From the NCBI GenBank assembly GCA_016926575.1, contig JAFGOJ010000062.1, forward strand, positions 1 to 12,834: DNA of 12,834 nucleotides, in the 5' to 3' direction. A program made the translations under genes and the position numbers. Below the pieces are notes generated by a model. It was not told the DNA's origin. It was given only the letters and a program-made list of their open reading frames with translations, and ran no database searches. This document shows positions 1-6,700 of this stretch, one piece after another. Each line of letters starts with the position of its first letter. Within the stretch, counting starts at the first letter, position 1. Origin of the DNA: Anaerolineae bacterium. Lineage in GTDB: Bacteria > Chloroflexota > Anaerolineae > B4-G1 > DUEL01.

Positions 1-375
1 CGTCTCCTGAGCGATGGCCCGCTTTTCGATGGCCTGGCCGACGAAAAGGTCCAGGGCGCGGTGGAGTGCGTGCAGCGCGCCCGCCGGGTGCGGGTCAGAG
101 AGCGCGGAACCTCGGGCCACCAGCGCGCCGATCGGTTCGCCGGTGGCGGGGAGCGGGAAGACCTGCACGCCGGCACGCAGCGCGGCGTCGGTGGACTGGA
201 AGGCGTCTGCCAGGGGCACGGACTCCCATTCTCCCAGGCCGACGAGCACGCGCGCGTCGATGCCGACCAGCGCGGCATCCACGCCCTCCAACAAGGGCGC
301 GAAGGCGTCGAAAATGGCTGTCGCTTCGCGCCGTGCGACAACGCGGCGGAGGGTGGTCTCGGGTGGATGGGTCAT
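1..375 (-). CDS. N-terminal fragment of a probable GAF-containing signalling protein (3' end outside window)
   Basis: Reading 375 to 1 on the minus strand gives 125 codons with no stop, starting MTHPPETTLRRVVARREATA and ending AIEKRAIAQET at the window edge. The ATG overlaps the TGA of the preceding kinase gene (ATGA), and GAGGAG lies 8 nt upstream, so the start is well supported. There is no signal peptide or membrane helix. Residues about 10-110 look like a small alpha/beta sensory domain, with alternating hydrophobic strands (ALVGIDARVLVGLG, AGVQVFPLP, EPIGALVAR), followed by a helix. From memory, an end of the type EKRxxAQET leads, in Chloroflexota and cyanobacterial proteins, into a helix and GAF domain ahead of a SpoIIE-type phosphatase or nucleotide cyclase. 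That identity is inference, since the catalytic part is not in the window. Tight coupling to a hybrid kinase suggests that it acts in the same pathway, possibly as its output. Confidence 0.85.
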   Translation of the reverse strand, partial: MTHPPETTLRRVVARREATAIFDAFAPLLEGVDAALVGIDARVLVGLGEWESVPLADAFQSTDAALRAGVQVFPLPATGEPIGALVARGSALSDPHPAGALHALHRALDLFVGQAIEKRAIAQET

Positions 376-3300
376 GGGTGATTCTCCTCACTTTCGGGCT
401 GGGTTGGCGGGGCGTTGGGGCGCAGCAGCGTCGAGACCGTGGCGAGCACGTCCGCCATGTCGACCGGTTTGCTCATGTACGCATCTGCGCCCAGCGCCAG
501 ACCTTGCTGGCGTTCTTCCATGACCGACAGGATGACGAAGGGGATGTCGGCCGTAGTGGGGTCTCGTTTCAGGATTTGGAGGGCGTCGAAGCCGGAGATA
601 CCCGGCATTTTGACGTCTGAGATGATCAGGTCGGGGTGGTGGAGGCGGGCCTGAGAGACGACGTCGGCACCGTCGATGGCGGACAGCGTGCGGTACCCTT
701 CTTCTTCAAGAGCCTGGCTCAGGAGTGAGCGAATCGAAGCGTTGTCGTCGGCGATGAGGATGACGGCGCGCCGCTGCGCGCGTCCGGCGGCAGCGGTGAG
801 GTGGGGGGTGGGCAAGGCGACCGGTGTGGCGTCCGTTTCGGCGCTTACCGGCAGGAGCACTGAGAACCTCGAGCCCTGGCCGGGGGTCGATTCGGCCCAA
901 ATCGCGCCGCCGTAGTGGGTTACGATCTCCCGGCAGATCGCCAGCCCCAATCCCGTGCCTTTGGGCTTGTTGGTCAGCGTGTTGCCGCCGACCTGTTGGA
1001 AGCGCAGGAACAGGCGCGGGATGTCTTCGGGCGGGATTCCGATGCCCGAGTCTGTGATCGAGAGCATCACGGCCGGCGAGGTGAGGGTGGGGGCGTGGGC
1101 GGCGTGCACGTCGGAACCGGCGGGCAGGCACTGCCCGTCGATGGTGATCTGGCCGTACTCGGTGAACTTGATCGCGTTGGAGATCAGGTTCGTCAGCACC
1201 TGGCGGATGCGGTCCGGGTCGGCGAGCGGGCAGGGGAGGGCCTGCGTGACCTGGTTGACGAGGTGCAGCCCCTTTTCGTGTGCCAACGCGGACGTTGCCT
1301 GGACGATTTCGGCGATCAGGCTGTGGACGTCGATCGGTTCGTCCTGCCAATCCATACGCCCGGCTTCCATCTTAGCGATGTCGAGCACGTCGTTGATCAG
1401 GCGGGTTAGGCGTTCGCCCTCGCTGACGACGATGCTGAGGTTCTGGTCTAGCCGTTCGGCGGCGCGCTGCGCGCGTTTGTCGTCGGGCAGCGCCGGCGCG
1501 ATGGCCTGGTCGAACGTGCGGCGCATCAACTTGGCGAAGCCCAGGATCGAGGTCAGGGGGGTGCGCAGTTCGTGGGAGACGGTGGAGATGAACTCGGTTT
1601 TCATGCGGTCCACCTCTACCTCGTGGGTGATGTCGCGCAGCACCGTGATGACGCCCGACTCGTCGCGCGGGGCCGAGGCCGAGGCCTTGAACACCTGCTC
1701 GCCGAAGCGCAGGTCGGCCGTGTTGACGCGGAGCTGTTTTTCCAGCGTTTCGCGGATGAAGGTGGAGAGGGCCGGGAAGGCCAGCGCGTCGTCCAGCCGC
1801 CGTCCCAGGGTGGAGCGGGCAGGGCGGCGCACCATCTCGTCGAAGGCGGAGTTGGTGAGCAGCACCCGGCCCGTGGGATCGGTCACCAGCAGCCCGTCGA
1901 CCACGTTCTGCAGGACGATGTTGAGCCGGTTGCGCTCGCGTTCCATCTCCTGCGTGCGGCTCTGCACTTCGTGCTCGAGTTGCTGGTTGTATTGTTCGAG
2001 CTGGCGCACCAGCCGCGCGTTCTGTACCGCGATGGCGGCCTGCTGCCCGAGCGTACTGAGCGCCTGCACCTCTTCGGATGAGTAGGGCATCCCCGAGCGG
2101 CGCGGTCCCAGACCCCACAGCCCGACGACCTGGTCGCCGGCAGACAGCGGGATGAGCAGGTCCACGTTGCGCGCCTTCAGTATGTCGGTGGCGGCGGGGG
2201 GCAGCCAGGGCGGCGGCGCGGCGGCGCGGATGGGCCGGTTGTCGCTGTTCTGGGCCAGGATGTCCAGGACGTTTTCCAGCGAGAGGGAGAAGGGGCCGCC
2301 ATCGACCAGTTCCAGGTAGCTCGCATCCTCATTCAGCACCATCAACGCGCTGTGGGACGCGTTGATCTTGGCCGGTATCTCCTGGGTCAGGATGGCGGCC
2401 ACGCTCGACAGGCGGATGGTGTTGCTCAGTTGCGCGCTGATCTGGCGCAGCAGGGCCGCGGGGGGGACGTGGGTGCGGTAGAAGAGGCGCTCCATCCACT
2501 GCACGGCCCGGTTGCGCAGCGCCCAGAATGTTGTGGCGACCAGCAGCGCAGAGACGAACACGACCGCGTTGTCATCGCTTTGGTCGCTCAGTTTCATGAC
2601 CACCGGCCCCACCACTGCGACCAGAGTCAAGTAGACGCCGGTGAGCAGCAGCACGAGGAGGGCGTAGATCAGGCTGCGGTGGATCAGGGTGTCGATGTCG
2701 AAGAGGCGGTAGCGCGCCACGGCGATGGCAATCGAGACCGGAAACGCGACGATGAAGAAGGCGCTCATTTCGATGGACACAATCTGCTCGCCGCTGACAA
2801 TCTCGGGGACGCCGGTGAGCAGGAGGAAGGGCAGCAGACCCACCACGCTGCCCCACGCGACCCAACGAATCTGGCTGCGCACGGTGTGCTCGCGGGTGGT
2901 GAAGTACAGGTACAACACGCTGAGCACGCTCCCGAGCAGCATCGTCAGCCCGATCCAGTACCGGGCCGTCAATGCGTAGGCCAGGCACACGCTCGTCGTT
3001 CCGTTCCACACCATCCCAACCCCAATCGACAGCGCCGGATTGATGAAGTGGATCGCGTACAGCCAGCGCTCCTTGCCGCGCAGCACGTCAGGAACGGACG
3101 GGAAGATCAGGAAGAGGTGGAAGATGGCGCTGAACATGAGGCTTTCGCAGATGAATTCGATGACGTTTTCCAGGATGTAGAGCTCGGGGACTACCAGCAA
3201 GGCCAGGTGGTACGGCGTGGCAGAGATGAAGAGCAGGTTGGCGGCGGAGAAGAAGAGCAGGCGCGCGGCCCGGTCTGCCGGGCGGGCGAGCAGGATGTAG

Positions 3301-3731
3301 CCCGCCACTCCCAGGCTGACGAAGGCCAGCGCGTAAACCCAGAAGTAAGCCACCAACTGGCGGCTCAAGGGGAAGGGCTGCAGCGTGACCGGTATCGACA
3401 GGATCCGACCATGGCGCAACACGCTGTAGGTCACCGTCTGCCCGACTTCCCAGGCGGGGCGTTGCCCCCCCGACAGCGCACGCTCGCCCCACTCCCACAC
3501 CGTGAGCCCTTCGATCTCGAGCACGCGGTCGCCTTCCTGGAGGCCGTTCGGCGGCGTGGCAATGGCGGTAAAGACGCTCAGGCCGTCGGGGTTGATCTCC
3601 GTCAGGATCGTTCCGTCCGAAGGGAAGGTCACCTCGGCTACGATCGACACGCCCACGTAGGCCAGCCCCAGGCAGCCGAACAGCAACAGTGCGACTGTGG
3701 CGGGGTGATGGCGCAAGGATATTCGTCTCAC
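372..3731 (-). CDS. ComP-like membrane hybrid histidine kinase (TM-PDZ-polytopic TM-GAF-PAS-HisKA-HATPase-REC)
   Basis: This 1119-residue membrane sensor kinase should autophosphorylate on His and pass phosphate to its own receiver. Domains: helix 11-31; PDZ-like extracytoplasmic domain 32-120 (GLQEGDRVLEIEG); about nine further membrane segments 125-405; GAF 425-573; coiled coil 574-603; PAS 604-706; HisKA 708-795 with His720 in SHELRTP; HATPase 838-962 with Asn852, DSGIG at 894 and GTGLGL at 925-930; receiver 989-1104 with Asp995/996, phosphoacceptor Asp1039, Ser1069 and Lys1088. All key residues are present. One helix, a PDZ domain and a polytopic region with RYRLFDIDTLIHRSLIY resembles ComP-type sensors, but the kinase core is HisKA with a fused receiver. 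I chose the GTG at 3731 because TGAGG lies 8 nt upstream and the gap to the upstream gene is 10 nt. The frame stays open to 3845, but that would overlap the upstream gene by about 100 nt. The ligand is unknown. Confidence 0.95.
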   Translation of the reverse strand: MRRISLRHHPATVALLLFGCLGLAYVGVSIVAEVTFPSDGTILTEINPDGLSVFTAIATPPNGLQEGDRVLEIEGLTVWEWGERALSGGQRPAWEVGQTVTYSVLRHGRILSIPVTLQPFPLSRQLVAYFWVYALAFVSLGVAGYILLARPADRAARLLFFSAANLLFISATPYHLALLVVPELYILENVIEFICESLMFSAIFHLFLIFPSVPDVLRGKERWLYAIHFINPALSIGVGMVWNGTTSVCLAYALTARYWIGLTMLLGSVLSVLYLYFTTREHTVRSQIRWVAWGSVVGLLPFLLLTGVPEIVSGEQIVSIEMSAFFIVAFPVSIAIAVARYRLFDIDTLIHRSLIYALLVLLLTGVYLTLVAVVGPVVMKLSDQSDDNAVVFVSALLVATTFWALRNRAVQWMERLFYRTHVPPAALLRQISAQLSNTIRLSSVAAILTQEIPAKINASHSALMVLNEDASYLELVDGGPFSLSLENVLDILAQNSDNRPIRAAAPPPWLPPAATDILKARNVDLLIPLSAGDQVVGLWGLGPRRSGMPYSSEEVQALSTLGQQAAIAVQNARLVRQLEQYNQQLEHEVQSRTQEMERERNRLNIVLQNVVDGLLVTDPTGRVLLTNSAFDEMVRRPARSTLGRRLDDALAFPALSTFIRETLEKQLRVNTADLRFGEQVFKASASAPRDESGVITVLRDITHEVEVDRMKTEFISTVSHELRTPLTSILGFAKLMRRTFDQAIAPALPDDKRAQRAAERLDQNLSIVVSEGERLTRLINDVLDIAKMEAGRMDWQDEPIDVHSLIAEIVQATSALAHEKGLHLVNQVTQALPCPLADPDRIRQVLTNLISNAIKFTEYGQITIDGQCLPAGSDVHAAHAPTLTSPAVMLSITDSGIGIPPEDIPRLFLRFQQVGGNTLTNKPKGTGLGLAICREIVTHYGGAIWAESTPGQGSRFSVLLPVSAETDATPVALPTPHLTAAAGRAQRRAVILIADDNASIRSLLSQALEEEGYRTLSAIDGADVVSQARLHHPDLIISDVKMPGISGFDALQILKRDPTTADIPFVILSVMEERQQGLALGADAYMSKPVDMADVLATVSTLLRPNAPPTQPESEENHP
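384..389 (-). promoter_or_regulatory. Ribosome binding site for the left-edge gene
   Basis: On the minus strand GAGGAG stands 8 nt before the ATG at 375-373, inside the last codons of the preceding kinase gene. It is a near-ideal Shine-Dalgarno sequence and fixes the start of the left-edge gene, which overlaps the upstream stop codon by ATGA. Translational coupling is expected. Confidence 0.8.
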
Positions 3732-3739
3732 GATGGATG

Positions 3740-3747
3740 CCTCACTC
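3740..3747 (-). promoter_or_regulatory. Ribosome binding site overlapping the upstream stop codon
   Basis: GAGTGAGG on the minus strand contains the TGA stop of the upstream kinase gene (3744-3742) and ends 8 nt before the GTG at 3731-3729. It decides the start of the ComP-like kinase gene, which has no internal ATG near its first membrane helix, and suggests termination-reinitiation coupling of the two genes. Confidence 0.7.
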
Positions 3748-6700
3748 TTGGGCTGAATCCGGAGCCAACTGCTCCCCAGAGATGACCACGATTGTACTTC
3801 GACTCGACGAATTTTGAAAACGCAGCGCTTTGATGACCTCGGCATCGTTCAGCGACGACACCACCTCGTCCAGGATGACCAGGTCGGGTTTGAGGGCGTG
3901 GGCCGTGGCGATGGCCCCGCGCGGGTCGTACGCCTCGACGACGGTGAACCCCTGGTCACGCAGCGCGGCGGTGATCGTCTCGATGGCCGAGCGATCCTTC
4001 ACCGCCACCACGGCCGTGCGCGCCGCGTACCCCTGCGACAGCAGCGCCGCGATCGTATTCAGCAGGTCGCCCAGCGCGACCGGCTTGGTCAAGTAGGCAT
4101 CGGCCCCCAGCGTCAGCCCGTGATTGCGGTCTTCGATGATGGAGAGGATCAGAATGGGGATGGCGGCCGTGTCGGGGTCCGATTTGAGCACGCGCGTCAC
4201 GTCGAAGCCGGACAGTTCGGGCATCATCACGTCGAGCAGGATGACGTCGGGGCGGTGGCGGCGGGCCAATGCGATGGCCTCGTTGCCGTTGGACGCCTCG
4301 ATCGTGTGGTAGCCGGCCTCGTTCAGTTCCTGGGCCAGCAGGAAGCGGATGTGCGGCTCGTCGTCTGCGATGAGCACCTGGGCTGTGCGCCCCTGGCTGT
4401 CGGCGGGGGGCAGCGTCCCCGTCACCCGGCGGCGGATTTCGGAGATGACCGGCGGCACGGGTTGCACCGGCTCGGCCAGCGGGGCGATGGGCAGGGTGAA
4501 GTGGAACGTCGAGCCAGCCCCGGGTGTGGAATCGACCCAGATGTCGCCGCCGTAGTGGGTCACGATCTCGCGGCAGATGACCAGCCCCAGTCCCGTGCCC
4601 TTCGGTTTGGTGGTCAGCGCGTCGCTGGCCAGTTGTTGGAAGCGTTGGAAGAGGCGCGGCGTTTCTTCCTCCGAGATACCGACCCCCGTGTCGGACACGG
4701 AGATCACGACCCCGCCGCTGCCCTGCGGAGGGGCATACCAGCGGTGAATTTTCTCGCCGGCGGCCAGTGCGCGGGCGCTCACGACGATCTCACCCGCGTC
4801 GGTGAATTTGATGGCGTTGGAGATCAAGTTGGTCAGGATTTGCAGGATGCGGTCGGGGTCGGCGGTGATGGTTGGCAGGCTGTCGACGGCGCGGATGTGT
4901 ACCGGCAGCCCCTTCGCGCTGGCCAGTGCGGCGACGCTCTCCCGCGCCTGCTGGAGCAGAGCCAGCAGGTCGAACGGCCGGTCGTGCCATTCGATCTTGC
5001 CCGCCTCGATCTTGGCCACGTCCAACACGTCGTTGATCAGCCGCGTCAGGCGCTCCCCTTCGGCGATGATGATGTCCAGGTTGTTGCCGATGCGCTGGGC
5101 GGCCTTGTGGACGTTCCGGTCGGCGGGCAGGGTGGGCAGGATGATGCGGTCGAACGAGCGGCGGATCAGCTTGGCGAAACCCATCACCGACGTCAGCGGC
5201 GTGCGCAGCTCGTGGGAGACGGTGGAGATAAACTCGGTCTTCATGCGGTCGACTTCTTTCTCGTGCGTGACGTCGCGCAGCACGGTCACCACGCCGATGA
5301 TCCGCCCCTGTTCCTGGATTGTGGTGGACGAGGCTTTGAGCGTGCGGCCGTCGGGCATGGGGATGTCGGCCATGACCGCGACGTTCGGGTCGGCCAGCGC
5401 GTCGTCGACCAGGCGGTGCAGCGTGGCCTCGGCCACGGCTTGCGAGAGCGCACGTCCCACCAGCGTGCTGGCCGGGCGGCCGAACATTTCCTCGAACGCC
5501 GGGTTGACCAGCAGAACGTGGGTGTGCGGGTCGGTGACGAGCAATCCGGCGGTGACGTTGTTGAGGATGGCATCGAGTTTGCTCTTTTCCTCGGCCAGAT
5601 TGGCCGCCATGACTTCCATTTCCAATGCGTGGGCGCGGGCGCGTTCGAAGTGGCGCACGTTTTCCAGTGCCACCGAGAGCTGTTGGCCCAGGGCCGTGAT
5701 CAGGCGCACGTCGTCCTCGTCGAAGGCGTGCAGCGCGGTGCTTTCCAGGTTGAGCACGCCGACGACGCGGTCGCCGACTTGCAGGGGCACGGCCAGTTCG
5801 GAGCGCACGTTGGGCAGCGCCTCGACGTAGCGCGGGTCTTGCCGCACGTCGTGGATCACCAGCACCTCGCGCTGGCGGGCTGCCGCAGCGACGATGCCCT
5901 GGCCGTCGGCGTGGATGGACAGGCTCATAATCTGCTTGGGCGGGTATCCCTTCTGCGCGCCGACGAGGAACACGTTGCTCTCTTCGTCGCGCAGGAAGAT
6001 GACGACGTGGGTATAGCCGAAGGTGAAGGTGATGGCGTTGATGACGGCCGCCAGCAGCTCGTCGATGGTGAGGATCGAGCTGATCGTCTGGGAGACCTCG
6101 TGGACGAACTGGAGCCGGGCGGCATGGCGGTGTGCGTCTTGGAACAGCCGTGCGTTTTCCAGGCCGGCGGCCAGTTGCTGTGCCAGGGCGGTCATCAGCC
6201 GCACGGCGTCCTCGTCGAAGGCGTTGGCTTGATCGCTCTCCAGGTTGAAGGCGCCGACGACGCGGCCGCCGGTGGAGAGGGGGATCGCCAGTTCGGAGCG
6301 TGCGTCCCCTGGTTGCCCGGCACGGGCGGCGAGCGCCAGCGTTTCGGTCTCCGGGTCCAGCAAGTTGATCGAGACCATCTGAAGGTCGAAGACAGCCTTG
6401 ACGCGTTCGGCGACCTCGCGCAGGAGGGTGTCTACGTTCAACAGGGTACTGATGTGTTGTGAGATTTCGTGCAGCAGGGCCAGCCGGTCGGCTGCGGCCT
6501 GTGCTTCCTGGTAGAGCCGGGCGTTGTAGACCGCCGTGGCGATCTGCGAGGCGAACGCGCCCACCTTTTCCCCGTCGGCCTCACTGTAGACGTTAGGGGT
6601 GTACTTGTCCAGCGCCAGCAGGCCCAGGCTCTGGCCCTGCACGACCAGCGGCGCGCCGATCCAGGCGCGGATCGTATCGACGCCTTCGATGTCGGTGCGG

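Noticed and set aside
2352..3785. Open frame of 477 codons on the plus strand opposite the ComP-like sensor region
   Set aside because: Very rich in Q, H, D, G and E with no fold-like pattern; it mirrors the membrane-helix codons of the real gene.
3732..3845. Upstream extension of the ComP-like kinase to 3845 (38 extra residues)
   Set aside because: It would overlap the preceding gene by about 100 nt, and the extension reads like out-of-frame sequence; the GTG at 3731 has a well-placed ribosome-binding site.
3742..3845. Frameshift joining the two membrane kinases into one original gene
   Set aside because: Both have complete kinase cores, the junction has a stop, a ribosome-binding site and a start in good spacing, and the second gene begins with its own membrane helix.
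3814..6462. Long open frame of 882 codons on the plus strand opposite the six-TM kinase gene
   Set aside because: It is antisense to a gene with clear kinase motifs, and its translation is low-complexity (rich in G, D, Q, H, V) with no domain. High GC in codon third positions creates such shadow frames.
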